Positions 11,475 through 23,200 of a stretch of DNA of 64,000 nt are shown one piece after another. Source of the stretch: Cinnamomum chago. Its lineage: Eukaryota > Streptophyta > Magnoliopsida > Laurales > Lauraceae. The notes beneath the pieces are model-generated. The model did no database searches, was not told where the DNA came from, and was given only the letters and a program-made list of their open reading frames with translations. The position numbers were made by a program, and so were the translations under genes. Positions within the stretch are counted from its first letter, which is position 1; the number at the start of each line of letters is the position of its first letter. The stretch lies in NCBI GenBank assembly GCA_038049695.1, contig CP142456.1, forward strand, positions 81,880,422 through 81,944,421. The letters run 5' to 3'.

Positions 11475-12452
11475 TGTGAGAACTTGGTCCGGGTGGTACC
11501 CTTAACCACGGGGCGTAGCGTGTCAACCACGGGCTTCAAACGGTGAGTTTCCGTTAGCCCGCATCAGAAATATCCAAGTCCTAACCTTGGGCTTATAAGT
11601 CAAACCCCGTATTAACTTAGCATGAGGCTTTTTAAAACCATGCGTCCCCGGAAATCGTAAGAACTCCGAAGTTAAGCGTGCTCGGGCGGGAGCAGTATTA
11701 GGATGGGTGACCTCTTGGGAAGTCCTCGTGCGTGCACGTGGGCCAAAGCGAACAATTTCATGCTGAGTTAGGCGGGGTTGTGACAGTTGGTATCAGAGCC
11801 GAGGACGACTCTATTTCTAGTGGGGGAGAATGTGAGATCTTGGTCCGGGCGGTACCCTTAATAACTGGGCGTAGCGTGTCAATCACGGGCTTCAAACGAC
11901 GAGTCTACGATAGCCCGCATCGAAAATATCCAAGTCCTGACCATGGGCTTATAAGTTAAACCTCGTATTAACTTAGCATGAGGTTTTTTAAAACCGTGTA
12001 GCCCCGGAAATCGTAAGAACTCCGAAGTTAAGCGTGCTCGGGCGGGAGCAGTACTAGGATGGGTGATCTCCTGGGAAGTCCTCGCACGTACACGTGGGTC
12101 AAAGCGGACAATTTCATGCTAAGTTACGCGGGGCTGTGACAGTTGGCATCAGAGCCGAGGACGGCTCTATTTCTAGTGGGGGAGAATATAAGATCTTGGT
12201 CCTGGCGGTACTCTTAACCACGGGGCGTAGCGTGTCAACCACGGGCTTCAAACGATGAGTCTCCGTTAGCCCGCATTGGAAATATCCAAGTCTTGACCAT
12301 GGCTTATAAGTCAAACCTCGTATTAACTTAGCATGAAGTTTTTTAAAATTGTGCGGTTCCAAAAATCATAAGAACTCTAAAGTTAAGCGTGCTCGGGCGG
12401 GAGTAGTACTAGGATGAGTGACCTCTTGGGAAGTCCCTGAGTTGGGCGGGGT
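11475..12452 (+). mobile_element. Cassandra-type TRIM array: three LTRs, two internal domains
   Basis: LTRs lie at 11475-11785 and 11831-12141 (each 311 bp, TGTGAGA...TGTGACA), and a shortened third at 12187-12452. Between them are two 45-bp internal domains (11786-11830, 12142-12186) that start TTGGTATCAGAGCC, the initiator-tRNA-Met primer-binding site, and end in the purine-rich AGTGGGGGAGAA. Each LTR contains 5S rRNA-like sequence, the hallmark of Cassandra. The last LTR lost part of its 3' end after GGGAAGTCC. No protein is encoded, as usual for TRIMs. Confidence 0.9.
11657..11730 (+). repeat. 5S rRNA-derived segment in Cassandra LTR 1
   Basis: AGAACTCCGAAGTTAAGCGT followed by GGATGGGTGACCTC and GGGAAGTCCTCG matches the internal-promoter half of plant 5S rRNA. 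The first part of a 5S gene is missing, so this is not a 5S gene. Equivalent segments lie at 12012-12086 and 12368-12437. Confidence 0.9.
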
Positions 12453-12846
12453 AAATGCGACAAAAAATTTTCGTCTCTATTTCTTATATTTATAATAAAA
12501 TATTTTTATCTCTAATTTCTTCCTTTAATGACAATATTTTGTCACTAATTACTTACAAGTATGTTTCCAACATAGTGTATTGGAGACGGAAAAAAAATTA
12601 CTTGTTTCCAACAGAGTGTATTGGAGACATAAAAAAAAATCGTCACAAATTTATCTTTTTCATTGATGAATTTTTTTTCATCTCTAATACCTTTTAGCGA
12701 CAAGGCTTTGGCAACAAAACGGGTGACGAAAAATTTTCGGCTCAATTAGTTTCAATGACGAAATATGTTTATTTTGGGACAAATTTGTGTCGTCCTTAAA
12801 CCCCAAATTTCTTATAGTGTAGATTTCTTATCGGGTATATAAGGTT

Positions 12847-13336
12847 TTGACATATTAGTCCTCCTTAAACCCGATTTTCACAACTTTGTGATCACAATTC
12901 AAAAATGTCACCAAAGTTGTTTGACTCTGGTCAACAAATTTATTTTTTTTCTTTTTTAATTTTTTGCGTCATCCCATAATATCATGGGATAGTCCAATCA
13001 ATTTTTATATCATAAACTCTCTACAACTAGTAATCGAATTCGTTTTTTTATAAAACATGAAAAAGGACATTTTCTAAAAAGTAAATACACATTTGACCAC
13101 CATTTCTCATGTTTTATCATTCAAGAAAAAAAACCTTACCTAAGATGCTGCATAAAAGCAATGATACCATGAGACATTCCCATGATATCATGGGATTTAT
13201 CAGTTTTTGTGACATACACAATTCCCATGATATCATGGGATTTGGACAAAGAATTTTAAAAAAAATTATTGACCAGAGTCGTGAATTTCAGTCATGACAT
13301 TGGAAAAACCAGGTTTAAGGAAGACTAATATGTCAA
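12847..13336. mobile_element. Inverted-repeat element with internal palindromes
   Basis: Outer arms TTGACATATTAGTC...TTAAACC (left) and GGTTTAA...GACTAATATGTCAA (right) are inverted, and a second inverted pair GACTCTGGTCAA / TTGACCAGAGTC lies inside. No clean target duplication was found, so the superfamily is open. Three copies of the palindrome CCCATRATATCATGGG sit between the arms. It begins only 25 bp after the CACTA element. Confidence 0.6.
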
Positions 13337-13789
13337 TTTTTTATTGAAACTTTTCCATACAAGAATTCCACAAATTCTACTTTCAAACAAAATACTAAAG
13401 ACAATGCCAACTGTGTTAGAACTCTAAACAATACGGGGCATTCATCTGTTACAACAAAACAAATGCACAAAGCGACAGTAGTAAATGATCATGCATCAGA
13501 AATATTAAGAGTGACAACTTGATACAAAATGGTGAGGCTGATGTACATGAACTCCCGGCAAAAAATGAGGAGAAATGACCTCTGCTATAACCACTCTCTT
13601 TATTAAACCATGTGAGGTGATTCTAACTCAAAAGGGACACAGTTTCAAAGGATGCACATGCCTGATCTTTGAGCTGCGTTTCTGACCTGCAGGCTTTGAT
13701 ATGCCTTTGATGCACAATTGGATTGATCAAATGCAGAAAAACAAGAGTTCAGCATAATAATTAGTTTCATTATTCAAATGAGATTAAAA
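13337..13789. other. Intergenic, no feature seen
   Basis: No coding frame, tandem repeat or terminal repeat was recognised. Confidence 0.5.
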
Positions 13790-13929
13790 TGGCCAACCCA
13801 TTGTTAGCTCAATGGTGAGGTACCTCCCACTTCATAGAAACAATCAAAGTTCAATCCTTGGCCAAAGCGCAGATGCTTAGTGACTTGGAAGACCGTATGA
13901 GTGGGTGCATGAGTTGCAAAGGAGCACGC

Positions 13930-13978
<49 letters not shown>
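13790..13978 (+). mobile_element. tRNA-derived SINE candidate ending in a (GA)n tract
   Basis: A-box-like TTAGCTCAATGGTGAGGTA (about 13804) and B-box-like AAGTTCAATCCTTGG (about 13848) are spaced as in tRNA-derived SINEs. The body runs into a (GA)n tract at 13932-13978 instead of poly(A). No target duplication seen. Confidence 0.5.
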
Positions 13979-13980
<2 letters not shown>

Positions 13981-14273
13981 ATGAAGGGCTTGAAACAACA
14001 GGAAAATAGAAGGTAGCCAAATGAAAAATCCCACGGTGGTCACTGCTCATCAGTAAGAGGGAGAGGGGGATCATATTGACTATTGCTGTCTGTAACAATA
14101 TAGAAATCTTATTTTAGATCGTAGAAACAAGGTCTACGGCACACCAACATTCACAATTCTTCCATCAAGAGTCCCAAATTTCAAAAACAACCAAAGGTCA
14201 AGTGATTCACTGTTATTAGGTTGGATAACACAGCAACTCCAATGAGTGCTATTGACAACTCCTTGGTCTACTT

Positions 14274-14710
14274 TTTTTTTTTTTTTTGCTAAATGGCAAA
14301 TTGTGTTAGAAAGGAGGAGAGAAACAAATGGCAAGAAGCCCCAAAACAGGAAAGCCTAAAAGGCCACTGTGCAAGAAAGAAAAGGAGAAACTAAGAAGCT
14401 GAGCCCCTAACAACCAAAATTTTGAATAGGGAAGAACGGTAAAAAATGGCAGAACTCTTGAAGAAGTCTACCAGAAAAAGATTTGTCTGTGCGACTAAGA
14501 GAGGCTGAAAGAAGCTCTGTCAGGTAGATCTTAACCTTTGTCTGGGAAGCTCTAGAGTTGCTATAAAAAAAAAGGTCATTTCTACATTTCCAAATTGCAA
14601 AAGTGGTGGTGGAAAAGATGGAGCAGTACCTTTGCATGCCGGCCTATCACTGTTGAGGAAGAGAGCGTGCCAAATCTTGGAGGGGGACAGAGGGCCAGCC
14701 ATGGCAACAC
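14274..14710 (-). mobile_element. 5'-truncated L1-type LINE insertion
   Basis: The insert starts with a T-run (the poly(A) tail on the minus strand) and is bounded by an exact 18-bp target duplication, CAACTCCTTGGTCTACTT, at 14256-14273 and 14711-14728. Minus-strand frames contain FAIWKCRNDLFF and SKIWHALFLN, typical of the zf-RVT and C-terminal part of plant L1 ORF2. Frames are broken, so it is a dead copy. Confidence 0.85.
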
Positions 14711-14728
14711 CAACTCCTTGGTCTACTT

Positions 14729-15884
14729 GTTATCATAGGTTATGTTTATCCACACCAGCCCCATTCACTTTGGAATCTCCAGCACTTCATTTGTGGTTTT
14801 CCCATCTAAATCACACTCAAATAATTCAAGTAACTAGAACCCAAGGAGTTCTAAACAGAACATAAAGTAACCCATACAGAGTGAGTACAATCTCAACATA
14901 TAGAAGGTTGGGTAACACAGGAGCATACCTATTCTTGAGTAACATACTAACATATAGCTCACATCCAGGCATATGCTGGTTATTATGAACTTGGTTTTGT
15001 AATAACTGCACAAGGTGTGACCACTTCAACTGTTTTTCCAATTTGTAGTGATGCATGTTAAGAGGCCATTTGCAGTAAAAATAAAATAAAATAATGTATA
15101 TAGAGTTGAGTAAGCTTTCCATTGTGATCATCCAGAGAGAGAGAGAGAGAGGGTGTTTGTTTTTGGATTAAGAGAAAGATCAGAAGATTACCCAAGTAGT
15201 TCCTCAACAGAAGGAGAGAAACAAACTTCCCCTCCCAATCTTCCTCCCTCAATAAAAAAATAGGAAAGCAACTTTTACCTTCCCATCTTCATCTTCTACC
15301 ACTTTTCTTAGGCTTCATCCTATTGGTTGCGTTTATCTATCTTCCATGACTTTCTCCACTACAAAAAAATTGCTAGCTGTGTCCATAGAAAAAGTTTGGA
15401 GATTTAGAAGTGGACAAAATAAAATAAAGACATACAGGGCAAGAAAAAAAAATTGGCCAAGAAATTGTGCAGGACAGATCTTCAGAATGATTGACTTTAC
15501 TGAGAAAAAATAATAAAGCATTTCTACTTTGTGTTAAGTGGTTATCGGAATGGCCCAAAATCAATTCTTTGAGAAAAACATAGACCTAATGAAGAATTCA
15601 GGATCCAAAGAAACAAAAAAAAAAAAAAAGGGAGAAAAAAGAAAGACTAATATCCTTTTCTCTGCCAAATTATGGATGCCCATATTGGAAATACATGAAG
15701 CAGTTTGTCAGATTGTCATCATATTTTTTGATGGACAAGTAGTCAAAAGAGAACTCGATTGTATTCACACAATTAACACAGTCAAGAGCCTTTTCATGAT
15801 AATCTGTACAGGTCAAAAGAGAATAATTTTTAAGTCAATATTCAAAGAGAATTATATGTCAAGGTGGGGGTGGGGGTGGGTGTA
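14729..15884. other. Intergenic, no gene seen
   Basis: It holds a short (GA)n tract at 15133-15151 and A-rich runs at 15613-15629. No recognised repeat or gene. Confidence 0.5.
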
Positions 15885-15970
15885 TGTGTGTCATCATCAT
15901 CGTCATCAAAGCCTTATCCGGCTAAATGAATTTTGTTTCTCCATTCCGATCTATCTTGAGCCAGGTGTAT
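15885..15970 (-). mobile_element. RTE LINE 3'-end fragment
   Basis: On the minus strand it reads CTCAAGATAGATCGGAATGG, a piece matching the C-terminal coding end of the RTE copies in this window, then GGATAAGGCTTTGATGACGA and a short GATGATG tail. Confidence 0.7.
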
Positions 15971-16326
15971 ATATTTTTATATAACAATCAATTTGGTTTC
16001 ATTCCAGGAAGGTCAACTATAGAAGCTCTCCTCACTTAGACAATTAATGAAAAAATATTGAGAGAAGAAAAAAAAAATCTTTATCCAATCTTCCATCGAT
16101 TTAGAGAAAGCCTACAACAAGGTACATGAATGTCCCAAGAGGATTTTTTTTTTCTTTTTTTACTTTATTAAAGTCATGTATGAGGGAGCGGTAACGAGAA
16201 TGAGAACTACTTGTGGAGTGATAGCCTTATAGGTGAATTTCTATTAACCATAGGTTTGCATTAGGGGTTAGCTTTAAGCTCTTATCATTTTTAACTGATT
16301 ACGAATGAGTTAATGCTTGTACTCAA

Positions 16327-19300
16327 TGTGAGGCCTTGCCCCTTTATTTGCCTGAGTTATGCGTAACTACATGTAATTATATCTAATTATGCTATTTAGT
16401 AGGGGATTAGTAAGGGTAGAACGGTAATTTCCTAAGATTTAGGCATAATTGTGTGAGCTAGGGGGGTATATTTGTAGTTCATAGAATATTAGAGGGGTTA
16501 GTAGTAATTTTAGAAGTTAGTTAGTGAGGCACTTAGATGTAATTTTGAGTTAGACTAAGGTTTCCTTGGAGAATTGTGCATTAGCAAAAATGCCCTTTAG
16601 CATCTTCATTAATCAAGCATATAAAAGGAGGCCATTTTAGCCATTTCACCTATCTCCAAAATCTATAATTATAAGCCTCCCCCTTCTCCAAAGAAATTCA
16701 TTCCATTCTCTCTTCCCTCTTCTTTGATTTCAAATCTCTCCTTCCCTCCCATCTCTCTCTCTTTCTTCTTCAAGAAGCTAGGGTTCCTACACCTTGATAT
16801 GAGGCCTTCATCACCTAAAGCAAGAGAATCCTGAAGCTTCTAGCCATCTACAACAAGAGACCATCATCTCCTTCTCTAGATCTCTTCTTCCTCTTCAATT
16901 CAAGGTAAATTTCATGATCTAGCTCCAATTCTCCGGCAATCTAGGTTCTTCTTGTGAATTCCTTTCTATTATGCGCTTTTCTCCTTGGGAATGGGTTGTA
17001 GGAGGTGTAAATCTTGCTGCTGGAGCAGATCTACGGGTGTCCTTGGACTAGGAGGCATGGATCTTGGACTAGGAGCTTAGATCTTAGAGATCTAGCTTGG
17101 ATTCCTTAGCTAAGAGGCCAAGGCAAGTGCAATATACACTTAACATAGCATGCATGTTGTTCTTTCTTCGATTTCTGTAATTTGATCTATATATTATGCA
17201 TCGATCTGTATAATTGCCCATTTCTAAGTTCTATTTTTTATTTTATGGCATTTTGATGGATGTAAACCCCATTTAGAAGATCAATGGCCCATCTATTGAT
17301 GTTTTGATGATGGATGGATGTGTATGATGTGTTGGAGTTGGTTTATTGATGTTTTGGATGAAATTGGATGGAGTTTGGAGAGATTTGGATGAGAACCAGA
17401 TCGTGGAGTTTTTAGCTTTGTGACTCCACGGTTGACCATGAGACCTTTCACGATCGACCGTGGACACACGGGGTTGACTACGGTCACCTCACGCTCAATC
17501 GTGAACACTATGGGATTTTCTACATGAGAGCTGACTGACAAAACTCTCTCACTGCAAACCATAAGACAACCATAGTATCCATGGTCGAGCGTGGACCCTT
17601 TTATAGTCGACCGAGGACACTGTATGCAGTAAACTTCAGATTCTATATAATTTTTTAATTTAATCTGGATTGGGGTAGAGATGTCAAATGGGCCGGGCCG
17701 GGCCGAACCTGCCAGTCAACCGGTCGTGGCCCGGCACGGCCCGTGCTGGGCCGAGGAGGCTGGGCCCATTGGCCCGTTTGGCTTGGGCCCGCGGGCTGCC
17801 CTCTGTGGCCCACCGGCCCGCCCAAAAGTGACTGTTTTTAAAAAAATTATCCATTTTACCCCCCCCCCCCCCCAAACAGCAATAAAACGATCATATAAGG
17901 GGTATTTTGTGTCCTTTTCAATTTTACAAAGTCTATAATACTCTAACCCTCCTATTCTTTTTCTAAATTTATTAGTGTTATTTATACTACTCTAAGTCTC
18001 TAACCTTCGAATATTTCTACGTAAGAAGTGTATATCGTGACAACTTGCCAATAGGCTCAACTTTGCTAAAAATTGGATTAAGTCTTAATAACATATAAAT
18101 AAAAAATTATCAAGAATTTAAAACTACTAAACCAAAAGGTTAAAATAACATGATGGGGTTGGTTTTCTTTTAATTATTGGAACTTCCATGATTCCATCCA
18201 TCCTAACCCCACTAATACAAGTGCACCTAGGTGGGCCCCATGAGATGTAGTAGGAAATCCCCAATCTATCAATCAATCGGAGTAACTGAATGAGTCTCTT
18301 TTCTGATGATGGCGGAACAGTTGGATGCTAATTTGCTGTGATATCTCATATTTTGTCACTACCCATTGACTTTTGTGTTATCTTATAATTTGGATGTTCC
18401 CCTGTCTATGGTTTCTCTCTCATTTAAAGCTCCATCTGCCCCACTACAACTATCCTTCCACAATCAGTTTTACATTCTTCCTCCACTTGTGGAGAAGTAT
18501 AAATAAAATATCAAATAAGAATTTCAGAAATTTCAGAAAAAAAAAAGTGAACTAAATTTTTGGATGAGCACACTACCTAATGAGACAAATGTAATCACAT
18601 TAAGTGGGACCCATGTGTTAATTGACCCAATAAAAAAAGGCTTCCCAAAAACATTAAAAAAAAAACTCAATAATATATTTTTAGATGGCACAAGTCTTCA
18701 AAGATATCAAAGAAACAGAATGAGAAAGAAAAAATGTAACAAAAAAAAATAAATAAAGAAATCATATTCATGATATGCATTTTCTAAACTGTGTTAGAGA
18801 TAGAGCCTAGTGGTCCTAGTCAAAACTCTGACTAGTGCGCTCTCACTGGTAAGTCCTACACCACATGTGAAACCATTCCTCTTATTCTTTTATGATTTTT
18901 ATTTACTTCAAACCTAACTTTCATCGACCACATGACATACTGGAACTGGGGGTATGGACCATATGGCATGCTAACTTACTTGAGGTATGTGATGTTGGTA
19001 TTCTGATTAATCAACATCTTTGTTTCACTTTCAATGACTACTGCTTCAGAGTTGAGAGTTTCAAATTCTAATCATGGGGGTGATGGTATTAGTGTTATTT
19101 CTAAAAAAATGAAAAAAAAAGGCCCGCTGGCCCGCTAGCTGGGGCGGGCCGTGCCGGCCCAGCCTGGCCCGTTTGACATCTCTAAATTGGGGCCCATTGA
19201 CCTTCCTCATGGACCGTTAGTGATGGACTAAGCACGGGCCAAGCGTGGAGCTTAACATTGGCCCTTGTAGCCACCAAAAGTAGGGTTTAGGTGCTGAAAA

Positions 19301-20817
19301 TGGAACTAATGTGGTGCTTAAGGGCTGTCTTGGATGCCACTCACATTCAGAGAACTAAACGCCTCTAATTCGGTATCTAAAACTCTTCTAACCACTGTGT
19401 TGGTGAAGTGGAAAACTACACCTGAAGGGGGGCGTTGACCTAGGTTGGATTATTTGTATTCTTTCCATTTATTGATTAATATGGATGAGATGTTCATTAT
19501 ATGTTCTTTACTTTTTAGCTACTGTTATTCCAGTAATAAATAAACCTGATTAAGAATGGAAATGAAGACTTTAACCTAGGGTTACCTAAAGGAGACCATG
19601 GATGTATGGAGGATATTGACCCGTGTTTGTGGCTAGGCAGGCTATTCAATGGCTTGTGAATGGGATGAACTTTGAACCATGGAGTAGATGATTCTTTGGC
19701 ATGAATTAGATACCCTACGATGGATGGTATATTCTGGACTTTGATGATATGGTTATGGATTGTTACTTAGATGGTTTGATGGGCGGTTATTTGGACACTT
19801 TGATGGATGGATGTTTTGATGGTATGGATTGGACCTTGACCCTGGACTTCGTTTGGACCTTGGAAACCTTGCTCATGCAAGGATAGCCTAGCCAGACACC
19901 GACCTTATAGTATGGATCTTTGAGTCAGTATAAACATCCACTAGGTTGAAGAGCTTAGCCTTGACACTAATCATCCTTGAGTCGACTGATCTTTATTTTG
20001 CCATCATGATGGGTATTTCGAGGTGGACGTACGCCACTGGGTATCACATAACACTGCACAATACCAAACTTTGGCTGGCAGAATCCGGCAACTTTGTTTC
20101 GGCCGGGCTATGACCCCGTGCATCCCCGCTGCAACTCGTATGGGGCAACATTATAATTTCTCGTGGTACTAGCCTATATGGATGTGCCATATTGTTTAGA
20201 TGGTTGGGTATAGCATGTTCCATTTCATTATGATATTGTTATTGCATGATCTGCCTAGCAATGTTCCCATTGTTACTCTATCGATCTATTGATTTTCTTT
20301 ACTCCTTTTGATGCATTCCTACTATGCTATTTGTATATTGTGCTGCCAGGTCTTTTTGGATATAATCCTTTATACTTTGGTGTTGTAGGTATCATTACCC
20401 ATCACATTACCCCGGAGGGTGAGGTGTTCTATGGAACGCCGACTACAGACGACTACGGGTGAGGTACAGGTAACTTAGAGGTCCAGTCGGAGGATGAAGA
20501 GCGTGCTCATGAGGTTTGACTTGGTTATTTTGATGAGTTTTGATGGGTTGTAATGAAACATATTATACTTCTTATCCTAACTTGTAGCATACGGATTTGC
20601 ACCTTCCATTTGATATATGTATTGATGATACCATTGGGGATTGTTATTAGTCATTTTGCTTTCGCTGATTTTATGATATCTACTTCAGCATTTAAATGTT
20701 CTTATTATATCAAAAAGTTATAAATTGGACCTTACTGTGGAGTAACATCCTGACAGTCATGCAGTTAAATTCGACTTCTCAGCGTGATCTTCAGGATCCA
20801 GAATTAGGGGAGTGACA
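16327..20817. mobile_element. Solo LTR of a large LTR retrotransposon, split by a hAT element
   Basis: Starts TGTGAGGCCTTGCCCC and ends TTAGGGGAGTGACA (TG...CA), with the 5-bp target duplication CTCAA at 16322-16326 and 20818-20822. Without the nested hAT it measures about 3 kb. No gag/pol, primer site or internal LTR boundary is seen, hence a solo LTR. Sequence near 20040-20120 (GGTATCAC, GGCCGGGC, ATGACCCC) resembles the other solo LTR at 7140-9878 read on its minus strand, suggesting related Gypsy families. Confidence 0.8.
17676..19184. mobile_element. Non-autonomous hAT element with GGGCCGGGCC ends
   Basis: Termini TAGAGATGTCAAATGGGCC and its inverse GGCCCGTTTGACATCTCTA are flanked by 8-bp duplications GATTGGGG (17668-17675) and AATTGGGG (19185-19192), 7 of 8 identical, the hAT length. 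Subterminal regions are dense in GGGCCGGGCC. The 1.5-kb interior shows no transposase (no DDE/hAT-C frame) and no recognised host gene. Confidence 0.85.
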
Positions 20818-21588
20818 CTCAAGATAAGATTTCTTAGTGTAATTTTTTTTCTAAATGATATGGTGTTGATGGATGAATCGAGAGATAGTGTGAAAGAAAA
20901 ACAGGTTTTAGAATCCAATCGATTTAAAATAAGTCGTAAAAAGATGTAATATATGAATAGCAACTTCATTGGGGATATGTAGAGAGAGATAACTCTTGTG
21001 AGAATTGAAGCTCAAGAGATACCACAAAGAGGATACTTCCGATACATTGGCTCCATAATTAGTAAGAATGGGGAGATTGAAAACGATATCAAATGTAAGT
21101 TAAGAGTCGGTTGGTTGAAGTGTCGACTTACTTCTGGAGTGCTTTATGATGGACGCATTCCAACAAACCTGAACATAAAATTTTGCAAGACAACAATTAG
21201 ACTAGTTATGAGTTATGACCTATGGAGCATAATGTCGGCGAGCTAGGAAACAATACATGCAAAACATGTGTAGCATAGATGAGAATGTTGAGATGGATGT
21301 CTGGTAAAACTAAGACGGAACTAGAAATGAGCACATTTTGGAGCATTTAGGAGTACATCAATAAATGATAAATTAAAAGAGACATGTTTAAGATAGTTTT
21401 GCCACGTCAACACAAGCCAACAATGGCACTAGTGAGGAAAAGTTTCCCTATGCATGTTTATAGTCTCTCATGGAAAAGTATAGGCCGAAGAAAACATGGA
21501 TGGAAGTAGTAAGGATAGATTTAAAGAAATGCAACATAATTGAGGATTTGGCCTAGGATAGGCTGGAATGAAGAAACAGATTTCAAGT

Positions 21589-21590
<2 letters not shown>

Positions 21591-21639
<49 letters not shown>
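21591..21639. repeat. (GA)n microsatellite
   Basis: Uninterrupted GA dinucleotides directly at the end of an RTE LINE coding region. Confidence 0.95.
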
Positions 21640-21642
<3 letters not shown>

Positions 21643-23100
21643 ATTGGGATTGTGAGATGATGCAGACAAAGGAGTTCACAAACTACACCACTAGAAAACG
21701 AAGATACAGAAGCAAGAATTTTGGTTTTGAATGCCTAATGCAACATTTGGAAAGGGGCTTGCTTTCACATATAAGATGCATTCCCTCTTGGTTGAGAGGT
21801 TCCCTCTTGGAAGCTGGAACACAATCACCCTAAATGTTGCTCTACGTTTAGGAAACTGGGCCCTAGAGTTTAGCTGGATATAGATTTCTACTCTCCCCTA
21901 ATTCCCTTCTCACAATTTATGAGCCTAATCGTTATTTATTCCCTTTTCAGTTTCCCATTTTTTTCTTTTTTTTAAAGAGAAAGGAGATATCGATACCAGT
22001 TCTAATTGTATTCCTCCTGGAATAGTGTCTCTTCTTATCGGGTCCTCGCATGCATCTATCCTGGGATCTATAATAGGATCCCTCTTAAAGTGTGATAGGC
22101 AAATGGAACTATTACTGTAGTTGCTTTTTCGCCTTGTGACAACATGAGTTGTGTGATATGCAAATGGAACAATTACTATGGATGCTTTTTTTGGGGGGGG
22201 AACTAAAAATGTATTGAGTCCTTTTTAAGACAGAAAGTTTGTTTTCAGATTCATTAAATACTGAAAGTTTCTAAGGTTGACCCCCTTTCATCATATTTCT
22301 CTTTATTCATAGCTGGCCTTGTAAGGATCTGACTAGATTTTGAACTCAGTTATTAATTTCTTGAGACTATCATTTTGAGGTTTGATTTTTCACCACGATT
22401 ATACAGATTTGAATTGACATGTTTCAGTCAACAGTCTAAAATCTGAGTACTTTCTAATTTTCCTTGCTCAGAATTTTTTTTATCACAACAGATGATGACT
22501 TGCAATCTTACATCTCTTGTTTGCATTTTCAGGTATCAGTTCAGAATCCAACTATTAGGAAAAAAAAATCAATATAACCAAAATAAAAAAGGATTGCAAC
22601 TATGGGCACCTTACTGCTGCACTACAGGCTCTATGCACTTGTCAAGGATATTGCAGGACCCTGAGGGCCTGACCTCATTCAGTAAACCAAAGAAGGATAA
22701 CACAACTTCACTTCTGCATCCAATTGCCATTATATACCATCAAGAAAACTGATGCCAGGAGGCTAAAACTTGAGTGTGAGGCTGCTAAATATGGGCGCCT
22801 GTTGATAAATCTATATAGGATTCCTTTGTCTGGTATACGACTCTGTGTTGAATATGGGGGCCTGTTGATTTTCTCACTGAATTGAGAATTAAATGAAACA
22901 ACAAATCAAGAGTATTTTCTTTTGATAAATTTCGTAAGGAATTTGAGCTTCTTCAAGCTAGCCTACTGAAGTGCACACCTACTCCCAATGCAGACACATC
23001 TCAAAGAGCTCATACCAGAAAAACTACATATTATATCACAGGCAGTACTTGAAAACTCCAAATCTTCTAATGGATAACTGAAAAATAGAGACATTAGTAA
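21640..23100. other. Intergenic, no gene seen
   Basis: No intact coding region. The part after 22490 may belong to the Copia remains that follow, but I see no diagnostic motif before 23110. Confidence 0.45.
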
Positions 23101-23104
23101 GTTC

Positions 23105-23200
23105 AATGGTTTTCAGGTAAGGGTTATGGCCATCTGGCAAACAAGTGCAGGAAATCCAAAATTTGTAACTATTGCAAGGGTGTAGAACAACTAATTGCCA
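23105..23200 (+). pseudogene. Copia gag zinc-knuckle remnant
   Basis: One frame reads GKGYGHLANKCRKSKICNYC, which resembles the double CCHC knuckle region of Copia gag proteins (family pattern C..C..GH....C then C.YC). Surrounding frames are broken. Confidence 0.5.

Larger units (their letters stand above)
10164..12819. mobile_element. Non-autonomous CACTA (En/Spm) transposon
   Basis: The left end CACTACAAGAAATTT and right end AAATTTCTTATAGTG are the classic CACTA termini, flanked by the 3-bp target duplication TAG (10161-10163 and 12820-12822). Subterminal regions carry many short motifs related to GACGAAA/TTCGTCAC, as expected for transposase binding sites. The 2,656 bp contain no transposase frame. 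Inside are about 150-bp tandem repeats, a CT/C-rich stretch (about 11030-11470) of unknown origin, and a Cassandra array. Confidence 0.9.
15985..21639 (+). mobile_element. RTE-clade LINE, 5'-truncated, split by a solo LTR
   Basis: Left part 15985-16326 encodes worn RT (QFGFIPGRSTIEALLT, then IDLEKAYNKV; ends at LALSSYHF). Right part 20818-21590 resumes with sequence aligned to the FADDIVLVDES motif (here NDMVLMDES) and continues through the C-terminal coding region to RPKKTWMEVVRIDLKKCN. The two parts join at a CTCAA duplication, proving they were one element. Stops and frameshifts are numerous. The 3' end runs into a (GA)n tract (21591-21639) in place of the (GAT)n tail of the other copies. 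Confidence 0.85.

Noticed and set aside
11657..12437. 5S rRNA genes
   Set aside because: Only the latter part of 5S is present and each lies in a Cassandra LTR next to a primer-binding site.
15538..15984. 148-codon open frame on the + strand
   Set aside because: It is low-complexity (Lys-rich) and runs through the antisense RTE fragment at 15885-15970; no protein family resemblance.
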